Shown here one piece after another: positions 35,290 to 47,595 of a stretch of 64,000 nucleotides of DNA. Source of the DNA: Polytrichum commune (lineage: Eukaryota > Streptophyta > Polytrichopsida > Polytrichales > Polytrichaceae); contig OX485808.1 of NCBI GenBank assembly GCA_950295325.1, positions 9,736,501 to 9,800,500 of the forward strand, read 5' to 3'. Each line of letters opens with the position of its first letter. The stretch's first letter is position 1. A program made the translations under genes and the position numbers. The notes beneath the pieces are model-generated. The model had not been told where the DNA came from. It was given only the letters and a program-made list of their open reading frames with translations, and did no database searches.

Positions 35290-36579
35290 TCCTCACCATT
35301 ACACACCACTCAAAACTTTCATGTCTTAAAACAAACTTGGAAGACACACATGTACTCTCAATATATACTTATGCTGGTACACATTTCCCTCAAAAGTTAA
35401 TCATGGTCTCGCCTTGTAACTAAAGCCTTGTAACTTATACCATGGTAGTTTTATTACAATATGATAAGTTCAGGGTTTATTTTGTATGCTGAAGAATAAC
35501 TCATTAAATTTAATTCTTGCGCAGGGCGCCATTTCAAAAAAACTCAATTCCAAGAGGGTCCTAAACTGTTAGCACCTTACCTGCTCAAGCCGTGGGAAAG
35601 GAAGCCCCCGAATTCGAGTACACACCCACTGTGGCACATCTCCATAACCTTGCTGTCCTTTCCATAACATTGTGATGTTTCACTCACGATGAGTTCTTAT
35701 CTTCAGAGCCACATGGGTCTGCTTGAGAAATGGGTACTTTTCCTCCACATTGGATTTAATTCTTGATAGGAATGTAACTGTTCTGTGTTCAGAAGCAAGT
35801 ATTCTCTTGTAGGTCATTGAACCAAGTCTAAGTGTACAACAATGATCTATGACCTATTTTTTGGTGATAGGTGTCTAAATCAATGTTCCTTGTCGAGAAG
35901 AAGTCTATGGGCGATGAAAGCAGCTTCTGGCTTCTGGTGAGGCCACGTTGCCTGTGCTTTCTCAACCGTCGGATTTGACCGATGTAACCCTCCTCCCCTG
36001 ATCTCCTCCGTTCCTGCCACCACTGCGTGTGCAGACAGACAGACAAGACATACACTCACTCTCTTCACCTTCCCGATTACGATTTCTTTGCCGATTCTCT
36101 TCTTTGTTTTCCCTCTTCTTTGTTGTTGCTGCCGCTGCTGCCGCTGCTGCGTTTCTGCGATCAATTGACGATGAACTTTGATACATTTCTGTTTACCCTG
36201 CAGGCTCCTTGTGTTCTTCGCATGACCTGCGGACTGAATATAAATGTACCAGGAGCAGAGGAAATAAACTGGAAAGAGATAGTGCGTTGATTTGAAATTC
36301 CCTCATCGTTGTGGAATGAAGTAAATTAGGGTTATGGGCCTATTGTCTCTTGATCCCACGACAAAAAAAATGCACATTGCTACAATTCGTGGAGTATCAG
36401 AGTTCTCCTATCTTTGTCATCGTTCCAGGATATGAAACCCATTTTCATTGTACTCTATTCACTCAAAATTGCGTGTCGGGTGGTATAATGGAAAGTAGGG
36501 TTTAGGGTTTTGGGATGATCTAAATGCAGGGCGATTCACCCGGGTCTGCATCGGGGAGCACAATTCCGGTAGAGGACAA
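35290..36579 (+). other. intergenic and probable REV7 5' leader
   Basis: No coding gene recognised to about 36000. A segment at about 35600-35680 with TACACACCCACTGTGGCA recurs in diverged form at about 37830-37920 in the fourth REV7 intron. The CT-rich stretch 36040-36160 followed by a small ORF (about 36170-36290) fits a 5' untranslated leader of the next gene. Its minus-strand polyglutamine ORF is a shadow. Confidence 0.4.
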
Positions 36580-38398
36580 ATGGAGGTTGTTCGTCTCTCT
36601 GAACCAGGTACGGGGTGGCAACAAATCATGTTGGGTTTCTTGAGCTTTTAGGCATTTCAATCTGGATTGTGGAGATCCCACAACTATTCGGTATTCAATC
36701 ATTCAGCTTTCGGTGGTGAGTTGCAGGAGAAGTTGCAGGGCTTGTTTGCGAATTTCTGGAGGTCGTCATTCATCAGTTGTTGTGCATCAGAGAGCTTTAT
36801 CCTCCAGGTATCTTCTCTCGCCTGAGGATTGTGGGTCAAAGTTTGTTGTCTCTTTCCTAGTCAGGAAGTTTTCCATAGACACGGGGTGACATTGGAAACG
36901 ACTTATGTAGAACCTTTAAACAGTTGCCTGCGATCCAACTGAGTGATGTGCATTGTTTTCTTCTATTGTAGAAAGTACGGGTAGGAGGAGTTGTGTAGCG
37001 AATTGTGCTCAGATCCATGCGTGACTCTGTGTAGAAACTTTCGAAAGGCGACGGCACTTCAATGTTCCGGTGCAGTGGGCTCGTCACCTAGATCTGAGGG
37101 AGTACATCCATTCCGCCGTTACAAACCTTCACTCCCACATCCAGCAAGTACGTCATCATTCTTCTATTTATCCTGCAAATTGCTGATGTTCTGTGAAAAA
37201 TAATCTTGTAGCTCGTTACAAGACGGCTAGGGTTCACATTCAGGTCGCCTTTGTTGCTTCTATTTGCATTCCGCACTTGAAGGTCACCAATTTAAATGAG
37301 CAATGATGATACTAATGCCATGTCTTGGACAGGGTGTTGTGGAGAAGGTTGCCCTTCTGGTTACAGATTCCAATCACATACCCGTAGAGAATTTTGTGTT
37401 CAAGGTATCCCTGAAGCAGCTTTCAAAGGCAGGCGTGCCAGCACAACATGTTGAATTTGCCATGCGAGGCTTCCTGCTCAAACTGTCTGTCTGCAGCCCA
37501 TTGCTCTCGCCTTCCATACCCTCTGGTATAATAGCACCATCTTAAAGCTTCAATCACCACTATAATTTATTTGTTTTCCATGATTATGTGCTATCACTTT
37601 GATTCATGTACCTCTATGTTAACCAGGTAGTTTAGTAATTTTAATAGGGAAGACATTTTTACTAGTTTCTCCAAAGACCTTCCTTTCGAAGGATTCAAGT
37701 TAAGATAAGATAAAGTTTTGATAGATAGGTCAACAGAGGAACTCTCTGCCTGGGGGCAGCTTCGAATCGAACACTTTAGATTTGAGACAGTCTGAGCTAA
37801 GCCAGTTTTTGGCTAAGGGAGTGGCCGTCTGGAGAGACTACTCGAACTGTGCACCCACCATACTTGTACACACCCGCTGTGGCAGAGTATTGCATATCTG
37901 AGGCCTTCTTTGTTATAGCGTCGGGTCTGTATTCCCTACTTTTGATTCATGTCTTCGGCTCATTCACAGTATTTACTGGACCTTAACACTCCAAAAGCCT
38001 TGCGCCTTTTTCCATGGTTTACTGGTTACCTCTATCTGTAATTGTTGTCCTAACCTTGACACTTACAAGGGTATTATGTGCTATGACGATCATGTGAGAC
38101 TCATGTGGTCTACTGCTTTGCTGATGTTGAATGGGGGAAGTGATTTGTTGACTACTAGCTGAATCTGATAGATCCCACTTACAAACTTGTGGCAGATTGT
38201 TCCTGGGAGCTTGTTGCGTACATGAAAGAACTCTCCACAGACATTACCAACAAAGGGCAGTTCTGGATACCAGCTGATAGTGAAGGATGGCATCAGGGTT
38301 TCACAATCTCAACCATCAAGTCAATGCAAAGTGAGATTTTGGACTTGCAGTTGAAGAACCATCAAATAGAAATTGAAAAGAGGACCAAGACAATGTGA
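36580..38398 (+). CDS. REV7: REV7/MAD2L2 HORMA-domain protein (translesion polymerase zeta subunit)
   Basis: Five exons: 36580-36607, 36727-36807, 37035-37147, 37333-37525, 38196-38398. All introns are GT-AG, every phase joins, and the total is 205 codons plus stop, close to the 211 residues of human MAD2L2. Diagnostic blocks are 'EFLEVVIHQLLCIRELYP', 'RRRHFNVPVQWARH', 'EYIHSAV', 'VEKVALLVTDSNHIPVENF', 'FLLKLSVCSPLL' and plant-like 'WIPADSEGWHQ' and 'IKSMQSEILDLQL'. REV7 clasps REV3 with its HORMA safety belt to form polymerase zeta, and also acts in repair-pathway choice in animals. I chose the ATG at 36580 over the upstream ATG at 36524 because only it keeps frame with exon 2. The C-terminal tail beyond 'LQL' is Glu/Lys-rich and differs from relatives. 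It appears intact. Confidence 0.92.
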
Positions 38399-39168
38399 AT
38401 GAAATATGTTTCTGGAATGTGGGTGGCCTATCAACATGCCATATCAATAGATGGTCTGGTCCTCACTAGACACCTAAAGGACAGAAATCGTAATGACTAC
38501 TAGTATAAGTGTATATAGGACCAAAAATTGTGAGAATATTTCAGGCATCCATCAACTTGAATGTGTTGACATACATAGTGTGTGTGGTTACCACAAAGAG
38601 CAATTGCTATCTGCAACAGAATAGCTCAGCAAGGCAACATGACAATGGCAACATGCAAAAGACGATTCCATTTGAACACCTAAATCACCCAAATTTTGGT
38701 ACAAAAGTAATCTAAAAACTCATTGTGCAACTGTAAATTTTGCAGAATGATGTGTTCTAATACTGCCTATAATAGAGAGTTGCAAATCTTTCAAGCAAAG
38801 GCTTTGAAGAACCTCAATCCAGCCGCACTTATTTGTGTAGCCCTTCTCTGTTGCCTAGTTCAAAGACGATGACTCCATCAAGCCCTTTACCATTTTCAAT
38901 CTAGAAAAAATGCTATATACTTCTGAGCCATAAATGTACATCCTTCATAGATCATAGAACCTTTCCTTCGCCGCTCAGGAAGAAACTCTTGAGGCCATAG
39001 TAAGGTTAGGGTTTAAGAAGAGACTCTTTTGGACAGCTCCGAAGTCTGGTAGAAGAGATTGCAAAGAGGGGTTACGCTAGAGATTTTATTGTTGGTGAAG
39101 CTGGACCAGAGGAGGACAGTGGTGTAACCCGAGCATTGCTCTCCAACTACTCTTGAACTCCGCTTGGG
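38399..39168. other. intergenic downstream of REV7
   Basis: No gene recognised; it likely includes the REV7 3' untranslated region. A 69-codon ORF at 38509-38715 has no motif. Confidence 0.4.
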
Positions 39169-39237
39169 ATGACTCCATTGCCAACTTCTCAACGAACTCC
39201 TGGTCGCAAAGGAGATGCAATCATGGTCGAGGCAGAG
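39169..39237 (+). CDS. possible first exon of an unidentified gene
   Basis: The ATG at 39169 opens a 23-codon Thr/Pro/Arg-rich start ('MTPLPTSQRTPGRKG...') ending GAG before a strong GTGAGT donor at 39238. A stretch at about 40084-40142 ('DILDHYIKVIYDPVDKYQ', followed by GCAAGT) and the exon at 42324-42425 could belong to the same gene, but the phases were not joined. No family recognised. Confidence 0.25.
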
Positions 39238-40199
39238 GTGAGTACTCTTTCACATTCAAGGATAGTAATGAGAATCGCAAGGTGGTTTCTTTTGTCATCA
39301 CCATACTGCAAGAATAATAATGCAGCAGTACTCAGAAGAGTCCCTTATGTCAATATTAGGAACAAGTTCCACCAAGTTTAACACAATGTGTATTTGGTAT
39401 AAGGGTACATTTTAAACGTTGATGGTGGATAGTCTAGTTATCATTGTTTCTTTGCTAAGTGATGTGGGGATCTATATAATGTTCAAGATTGAAGCCCTCA
39501 TATGAATTTCATTTTGAAGGGATCTCAAATTTCAACTCTTCAGTTCAAGGGTTCAAATCCAAGACGGCAATTCAAGAATATAGAAATGAAATACAAAACT
39601 CATATTAAACTTGTGCATGAATTATATGGTACATGTTTCCAGTACAATGTACAGAATTAAGAATCAACCATCTAACTCTACTTCTTGTAGTGACAGTGCC
39701 CTATGCTTGTTGGTTCTTGTGGCAGACTTATTATAATGAAGACTTCAAGTGACGTCTTCATTTCCAATTTGGGGTTGTTTTGAAAGAGGTATATTTTGAA
39801 GGGCCAAATCGTGTTTGAAGGGCATTGAAGACTTCAATCTTGGAACACTGGATGTATAGTGACCAAAGTAATATCAAGTGTGACCACTAAAGGATGCACA
39901 AATCTTAGTAAGAGTGTCTGTTTGTCATCCAACATTTATTGAGAATGGGGTGCAGTGGCCTTGCTAGCAACGGGCAGCTGGCCAAAAACCTCGTGGCCTC
40001 CTGAAATTGATTTTTTTACTGCCCACCGCCCTACAATAAGATAAATATTGGACCTCATGCCGTCTGTCGGTTGCCAACTATGTCAATGGATATCTTGGAT
40101 CACTACATTAAAGTTATCTATGATCCTGTAGATAAATATCAGGCAAGTACTTACATATTGGGGATTTAAGTTGTACAGGTGTAACTATAGATACTGTAC

Positions 40200-40255
40200 A
40201 GCTGTAGTAATATGCATATATATGCCCACGCGCGCACACACACACATATATATAC
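40200..40255. repeat. CA/TA-rich simple repeat
   Basis: Mixed ATATAT and CACACACA tracts in intergenic sequence. Confidence 0.75.
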
Positions 40256-40977
40256 TTTGTCAAGAGTGGTGCATAGACCTTTCTCAAAACATTGGATAAT
40301 CTTCATACAACTTCATCACACCATATACTTTCATGGAACAGTCTTTCATGGCTTCGTGTCAAGTTTTTATGTGGTTAATCTTAATTTTTGTGTGAAGCAT
40401 GTCTTTGAATTCCTACATATGTTTTGGGTGGAGTTGGGAGCAATCATGGCAGGAAAATGGTTTATTGGCATTTGCTTTTGAGATACAAGTCTGAAGACTA
40501 GAAACCATAGTGCAGCTATGAATTTTTTAGCTTGCTAGGACCAATTGTTTTGTTGAAGTTGATGTGTACTTTGCTTTGCTACTCGGTTGCTCTAATTAGG
40601 TGTATTTGGGTTGATTTGGAGGTCTTGTATCCTATCTTTATTTCGCAGTTGGCAACCTATGTACACAAAGATAAGACGCCTCGTGTACATTCTCATTGTA
40701 TTTGAAATTCATAAGGCTAATGCAAGATTATTGCAATAACATGGTTTGCCAGATAGCATGGTGTGGGCTAGATTTCAATACCAAGAACAAAGGTGAAACA
40801 ATTCCATATTGTTTTGTAGTTGTTTTGATGATTTTTTTGGTGTAAGCATCAATACCTATTACCCAAACAAACTCTCTGCTTTGCCGACTTCCTTGCGGAC
40901 TTCTTCTCCCACCAGCGGTGGGCCTTCGGCCCCTAGCGGCTCGTTCTCTTAGGAATCTACTGTGCTCACAGTGACTA

Positions 40978-42226
40978 CAGTCTAACCTTGATAATGTCAC
41001 CCTTGTTAATAGAACACCTTGATATTGTCACCTAAAAGTTTGAAACCGATTTTCATAGTGTAAAACTCCCTCGTTATTATCCTTATCACCCTTGGTAATG
41101 TCACTATTTTTTTCCAAAATCCGTAGTGTAAATGTGATAATACCAAGTAGTATGGATGGATTGTATGTGATGGTTGGATGGACAGATTGTAGTAACCAAA
41201 AGGGTCATGCACCGCCCCTGTGATAAATGCAATGCTATTCTTGGAACTTGATCGTGCACCAACCATGAACGGTGTTGTCTATACACGCACTCAAAGGTGT
41301 TGTCTTTTCAGGGCGTTGTCAAGACTTCTCGGCCTCTATGCACCCCGCCTTCCGTCACATGTGTTCAACTGTGTGTCTTTTCACGGTGTTTTCATGGTGT
41401 TCACGCATGTGGGCACAAGAAGAAGAAACCAAGGAATTTTGCTTCACAGAGCTAGAATTGGGGTTTTTGGAAGGTACTCACATTTGGGAAGTAGAGGGAG
41501 ATCCCCAATTTTGTTTAGCAGAATCTGTAAACTAAGTTAGAGGGTTGTTTATCATTGGTTAATTAGTTTGGGCGCCTATCTGATTCGCTTCCTAGTTTTG
41601 GAGATAACCTTCTCGGCTCTGTTTCTGGCTTTCTCTCATAGATGGAAACACGGAAATTGGGAGTGAGCAAATAGGTCTTGCATGTGGAAGACGCCAATGC
41701 CATCACCTGCATGTTGTGTATTCCATAATTGATCATGAGGGTTTCGGCTTGTGTGAAGTAATTCAAGAAGTTAAGTTCTACGGTTTAGCTGAGCTGGTCT
41801 AGGTACAGAGCAGTGTCGAGCCAAGGTTCTCAGATTTTCAACACTTTGGAGTTGTTAGGAATGGAAAAAATCCATGACAAACTCATTAGAATTGGTGTTG
41901 CACATTTAACATCAACAAAACAATGTGACATTAGAAGCTTCTTTGTCTCTAGTGAGAGGTCTTTACCTGATCTCAATGACACATTATGATGTGCTCTTGT
42001 TGTTATTCTCAATTTTGAATTGAATTTTACATTCAAAAACATTGAAGTCTCGTATTTGTTATTTTCTTTTTTACATTGTAATTTTATTTTTATTTTCTAC
42101 CTATTTTTTTGATAATATCACATTATGCACAAATCTTCAAAATGTGACATTATCAAATATGTCACACCTTGTTTATATCACTCTTTTTGGTGAAACGGAT
42201 GGTGTGACATTATCAAGGTTAGACTG
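40978..42226. mobile_element. pogo/Tc1-mariner-like non-autonomous element
   Basis: Terminal inverted repeats CAGTCTAACCTTGATAATGT at both ends are flanked by TA (40976-40977 and 42227-42228). TA duplication with CAGT...-type ends matches pogo-like members of the Tc1/mariner superfamily. It is 1249 bp long. The interior has further subterminal 'TGTGACATTAT' motifs in both orientations and two overlapping ORFs (41220-41540) without transposase motifs. Confidence 0.8.
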
Positions 42227-42323
42227 TACTTTGAAGCAGATCTAATGGCAATGAACATTCTGACCTAATGATACCATCTCTTAAAAATGACCTATTCATT
42301 TACATTACTTCTAGCTGATACAG

Positions 42324-42425
42324 GTTGTACATTTTGAAGCTGACGATATTGAATTCAGAATGAGACCACCAGGTGGCCGGAAACGTGTTATGATTCAACA
42401 TGTTGATGACCTCTTTACCAAATGA
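42324..42425 (+). CDS. terminal-exon-like ORF, unidentified
   Basis: After a GATACAG acceptor, 33 codons and a TGA read as well-formed protein: 'VVHFEADDIEFRMRPPGG' then 'KRVMIQHVDDLF'. Mixed acidic, basic and hydrophobic composition argues for a real last exon. It sits about 100 bp right of the pogo-like element, which may interrupt the gene. I do not recognise the family. Confidence 0.35.
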   Translation, partial: VVHFEADDIEFRMRPPGGRKRVMIQHVDDLFTK

Positions 42426-43540
42426 TATGCCATCAAAGTCTTGTCTGATTTGTCAGGAAGGAAGTGTCAGTCTCGTTACATCTGGTAGTCGTACAGGGGG
42501 AATCATTTAGTAGGAATACAAACTTGTAGGGAGAACTTTTACTGGGAGCTGAATCAGGGCTCTTTTGGTCATTAAAGAATCATGAATATAAACTTCAACA
42601 CACATCCCTCAAAGTGTTATTTGCAAAAAAAAAACGACACATCAAAGTTTTCTTGGGGCAAGTGGTAGCTAAATTATGGGAGTGTAGTATACTATGTGCC
42701 ATTTGAGACATTCTCTTATCCCAGCCAATCGGACATCAACACTAGGTTGTCCTCCCAACATAAATTGTACTTTTAGCATTATTGTATAGAGTGAAATGGA
42801 TTTGGTCGACAATTTATCCTGCACTTGTGATGTTGTGTGTTGTTTGTAAAACGTTTTAGTTCATTATGCTTACTTGATTGTGCCTATGAAACCTACATGT
42901 TTGTGAATAAACCCGGTAATCTACCTGCATACACAAGTCCAAACTATTTGGAGAGGGGGAATTATTGCATACAAGCGTATATCTCATCCATCCAACATCA
43001 AAAATTGACCCTCTATAGGTTTGTTGTTGATACACCTAACTTGTAAATGTAGGTATAAACGAGGTGAATCAACAACAAACCTAATTCACCTTATAGGTAA
43101 ATTAACCCGGTCTACATTTTTATATAGCGATTACTTAATCCCTTATATGTTTATTGCTGATTCAACTCATCTATAGGTTCATATCTACATCATTTGAACT
43201 AATTTGGGAAACAAACTTAGATAATAAGGAGAAGTGATGTTGGTATGAATAGCATGACTATTTTGAATAATTTTGCTATGCGTATATTTTTCTAGTAAAT
43301 AATGTCGGAATGAACAATGCTTCCTATATCTTATGGTGGCTCTAATTTCATAGCATAAAGAAATTTAATATAACTTTATCCCACACGCGCTATTATCCCA
43401 CCCTCACTAAATGAGATAATTAGTGTAGTCAAGTGTTTGAGTTTTATAGCAAGCCTATGTTTATTTTTTCACAATGAAAAATTGCATAAACACCCTATCA
43501 CATTAAATAATCTAAGTCAACATGTAATTATACCTTAATG
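42426..43540. other. intergenic with a foldback
   Basis: No gene recognised. An inverted pair 'AGGTTTGTTGTTGAT' (about 43016) and 'ATCAACAACAAACCT' (about 43067) forms a hairpin of roughly 20-bp arms, likely the core of a small MITE. Confidence 0.5.
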
Positions 43541-45075
43541 ACATTATTCTAAGTTTTTTTTAGTTTTTTTTCCCTTTATTGAGCAGCTCATGATTGACTT
43601 CGGCCTTAACTTCACACCCGCATATTCACATTGCCTTCCAAATGAACCGCCTCCCTTACGAGGGCCTCCTCCTCCCACCAACGGTGGGGCCTTGGCCTCG
43701 AGTGGCTCGTTTTGCATCTCCAAATAAGCTTGTTCTTCTCTTAATTTGAAATATCCTTGAGATATCATATCAGGTTGACGGCCATAACAACTGAACAATG
43801 CATCGTCATTAACATCACAAAATATTATGGACTTTACGGTAGACAACTTATTAATATTTTTGAATGCTTATGTTTGTACTTTTTAATGTAGACATATGTA
43901 AATCTTGATTCATCCTTGCTATTTTTACACTTTTAAAATCCTCTAGTTGTTGTAATTACCCATATTGGACTTCCACCCGAGCCTTGCCCTGCTTGACCTT
44001 CACCCACAATCAACTCTATATCAACAACTCTATGTTTATTACGAATGTTTTGTAACCCTCTTGCATGTTCTCTATAAAACCACTGTGAATACACCTTCAA
44101 ATACAACCAACAATGCATGAACCTAAATGATTACTTATCCTTGAGGTTTCTAGTTTTATCAAAAACTTCTTGGGCCTCTTTATACATAACTTGTGCCTTT
44201 TGTTGTATGTCTTCTTTTGTAGTTCCTGATTTTTTAGTGCCTTTACATTCACATCATAATGTGCTTGCATCTCTTACATTCAGATGAAAAGCGGAGACAT
44301 GTATTTGAGGCACCCTATCATAGCCAATTTTCATGATGGCCTCAATAAAATGCACTCATTTTTTTTTTGAAATTGCCTTAATCTTGTTTTATGTTAGTCA
44401 ACGATGAAAATAGATATTTGAGATTTAGATTTAAAAAATCACTTAGTAAGTGAACGTAATTGCAGCTACTGGGATTTTAGTAAAGCGGGGTTTTTCGAAT
44501 AATTAATCTATGTAACCCACTTTTCCTATGATATCAAACACGCAATCATGACAAATGATAGGCAAATGTTGATCAAGTTCATTGCTTGCATTTTCAACAG
44601 TTGTATATATTATTTGTAAAAAAATATATGATTTTATGATCGTTTATATATAAAGATATGATCATTTATTTATTTGTATAGAGACAATTGATTTTAATTT
44701 ATCAACTTCATCGTAAATTATCTTATTATTGCTATTGTCAAATCATTTAATTATGTTATTAATGAATTATTTTATATGTCTACATCTATGATTATCTAAT
44801 TATGAAATTAACTAAAAAATTATGGAACGCATCAATCAATTATATTAGTAAATCAATAAATATGAATTTAATTGGTTCACCATAAAATTAACTAGATGTT
44901 TTAAAATTTAACTAAATTTTAATGAAACTAACTAATGAACCATGAAACTAATTAATTTGATTTGAAACTAACTTATTTACCAAGAAGCTACCTAATTAAC
45001 CATGAAACTAACTAAAAAATCAATGTACTATTTCAATGAATAATGGCACCCTGTATGAATTTAGCCTAAATGTAG
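43541..45075. other. repeat-derived, AT-rich intergenic
   Basis: Minus-strand ORFs at 43544-43846 and 43933-44118 look like decayed transposon fragments. The segment at 43660-43720 (TCCTCCCACCAACGGTGGG) recurs diverged at about 40905. From about 44760 to 45025 the sequence is a degenerate run of 'ATGAAACTAACTAA' motifs. No intact gene. Confidence 0.4.
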
Positions 45076-45078
45076 GCA

Positions 45079-45185
45079 ATGAGTGGAGTGGTGTCCTAGA
45101 TCTGCATCCACATCCAGGACGGAGGCGACTTTTCGTTCCTGGATGTAGATGCAAATCCAAGAACCACTGGTCTTGCTCTAAGCTT
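45079..45185. mobile_element. short foldback (MITE-like)
   Basis: Imperfect arms of about 45 bp face each other: AGTGGTGTCCTAGATCTGCA on the left and, read from the other strand, AGTGGTTCTTGGATTTGCAT on the right. The inner part CATCCACATCCAGGA pairs almost perfectly. The target duplication is not resolved. Confidence 0.6.
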
Positions 45186-45543
45186 ACCCCTTGTACATTA
45201 GATGCAATGGACTTGGGTGGTATATGGCAAGGCTTGCATTTAATAATAGGCACGTGTTAAAATGATATTGGACTATGCGCCCAACATATGTTAATTGTTC
45301 TAGGTTCAATTGGTAACATAAGGGGGGCTTATGCGATCACTCAAAGGGAGACAAAATCTTGGCTTTGATCTACTACAATCTACGTGACTGGTGATTGCTA
45401 ACTAGATGAGGCAATTCCCAATCCCAATCCGCGCGCAATCCAATGGTCAAAATTATCTGGGGAGCTGGAAGTGCCCATAATAGGGCCACACGTATTTTGC
45501 CTTACATCTGTTTTTCATGTCCTCCAGGTACTAGAACTAGCCT

Positions 45544-45789
45544 TCATTGACCTGCCCATCCCGCTCGACTTCCAGCTTCCTCCGCTATTTTCTCTTTAAG
45601 AATGACACTAACAAAATTGTGTATGTGATGAGATCGTTTTTCTGCACTTGCTGCACAAATCGATTCCACAATCTCTCCAGTTTTTGTGTTGTTCACACGA
45701 AGGGAGCTTGCAAACTCCAACATGTACTTCTTCGCAAACACTCTGCATGAATCCACCAATTTCGTTTCAAGAGGATACAGAACCCAGAA
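45544..45789 (-). CDS. terminal-exon-like ORF, unidentified
   Basis: On the minus strand a CTTTAG acceptor is followed by 81 codons and a stop. The text is protein-like: 'VDSCRVFAKKYMLEFASSL', 'VNNTKTGEIVESICAASAEK' and 'HNFVSVILKEK', helical and charged. No family recognised. Upstream exons were not found in 45.8-46.5 kb. The plus-strand ORF at the same place is a shadow. Confidence 0.3.
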   Translation of the reverse strand, partial: FWVLYPLETKLVDSCRVFAKKYMLEFASSLRVNNTKTGEIVESICAASAEKRSHHIHNFVSVILKEKIAEEAGSRAGWAGQ

Positions 45790-47354
45790 CTAAAGAATGG
45801 TCGGATAATGTTGCCTGAAAGCTTCACTTGCGAGACAATCCCAAGCCATCTATTGTGATTAAATATCAAGAAATATCACTTGTAAGTAAGGAACCTCTGG
45901 AGTTCATTGCTTGTGATCAGGGTTAGTTTCACCAGCAAAATGAAGTACTCTACAAAAGTGCCTGTCAGTTTCGTGCAAGATTCATCCCCCCCACACACAC
46001 ACACAATTCACATGTCATGTTGTCATGTTGTCATTGGTTAAGAGTTATTATAAATCATATGTGGGATCTTGATAATTAATTATTTCATTACATGGGTGTC
46101 CAAAACTGACTGTAACGTATGGTATCTCGGGCTCTCATGCGGGTAATGGCAAGATGAAGTATGGTTTGAGGATTACGTCCCATGACCTGATGCAAGGCAC
46201 GGGTCTCACCTTGACAGCATGGACCTCAATAACACCCAGTCCATACAATTCCGCAATGGTTTTGAAGGCTCCTTAATTTCCCTCTCTCAGCCCACAAGTG
46301 AACCTTTAGTGTTGGCGAATCGATCCAAGAGGTTTTAAGGATGGATTTCCAAGTACCAGTGGCTGCGAAAAGCAATCAATCTGCAGGATCCATTCGAGAC
46401 GAATTTCTCTCCAGCACGAGTTTCCAACATAAATGATGCAGAGATTTGCATTACAATTCACAGTAGCGTTTTGCCAAGCCACACGCACCTGACAATACTA
46501 AGTGGACCAGCCAGCCTGCCAACTGCTCTTCAAAACGTTTCAGAAGATTATTTCCCGTTTCCCATCTTGAGGAAAGTCTTCAAGAAGCTTTTGGAAGTGA
46601 GGTTAGTGGCCCTATTGTGGGCACTTCCAACTCCACAAACAATTTTGGCTGTTGGATCGAATCAAAATTGTCTCATCCACTTAGCAATTGTAAATCACAA
46701 AGATTGTCGTTTCAAATTTCAAGAGATGCAAAAGTAACAAGAGGTCAAAGTGAAGATTCTCTTTCTTTTTAAGCAATCACATAGACTACATCAATTGTGT
46801 TACCTAATGAACCTAGAATAGTGAGCACAAAGTCCAATCTCATTGTAACATGTATCATTTTGGTGTCCTAACTTGACTAGTAGCCTTGCGATATACCACT
46901 CAAATATAGGTGCCCAATCAACAAGAGTAACAACATAAGGCACACATACCTTATGTACTGGCATCAACTCCTGCTTTTGTATAAAGCTGTCAAGGCAAAA
47001 AAAAAATTTGCACTTGATGATTTTTGAGCTCACTGTCATGTTGTTACTAGTTTTAATCTCTATGCTTCACAACAAAGCAATAAAACAGTCTACGTCTGTT
47101 AGCTAGATTTACCTATTGTCCTGCAGTACACCAAAGCAAACAGAACTAACCCCGATTCAACCGTAATCTGCAAGCACTTTCATTGAATTCTGCTGCAATT
47201 GTCTGGTGTCCTCAAGACCAAATTGACACATCTCAGGTTTGAACGCTCCTAAGTTGGATTTCTGAAGTGACCAAAAATAGTTTTCAAAGTGATCAACATT
47301 CTGCTGCGGAGACTGATCATAGAGACCAAACTTGCAGCCTTCATGGTTTTATGT
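45790..47354. other. intergenic, with LINE-like fragment
   Basis: No intact gene recognised. On the minus strand at about 46800-47000 a diverged peptide 'APIFEWYIARL...GHQNDTC' matches the intronic fragment at 53757-53880. Confidence 0.4.
46800..47000 (-). repeat. diverged zinc-knuckle-like repeat, copy 1
   Basis: Reads 'PIFEWY...KLGHQNDTC' on the minus strand. It is similar at DNA and peptide level to 53757-53880, but its first Cys is replaced by Tyr and the second is missing. Confidence 0.45.
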
Positions 47355-47595
47355 AGTGGTCAGGCCAAGAGATTCTTTCTTTTTTGGTTGACACGTCTAC
47401 TCTTGATTGGATATGAGGCACATTAGCACCCGTGATCAATGACCCTGCCATAGCCTCACCGCTACGTGTAGTACTGGACACTTGGCATCCTGCCATCGGC
47501 TTGTAGTTAGGCCCCCTCTTGCCGCTAAGATGATTCAGCAGGTTGAGTGCCTACTAAATCTTGTGACATAGCTTCTTGCATCCGTTACCTAGTTT
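47355..47595. repeat. 240-bp dispersed repeat overlapping a stop codon
   Basis: Diverged copy of 49011-49249; both start AGTGGTCAGGCCAAG and end CTTGCATCC(A/G)TTACCTAGTT. The end of this copy includes the stop codon and last two codons of the FAD oxidoreductase gene. Confidence 0.7.

Noticed and set aside
35880..36186. Minus-strand Gln/Arg-rich ORFs
   Set aside because: They are antisense to the CT-rich probable REV7 leader; composition alone explains them.
43544..43846. Minus-strand ORF as a host gene
   Set aside because: Part of it recurs diverged near 40905 and it has no splice context; it is more likely a repeat fragment.
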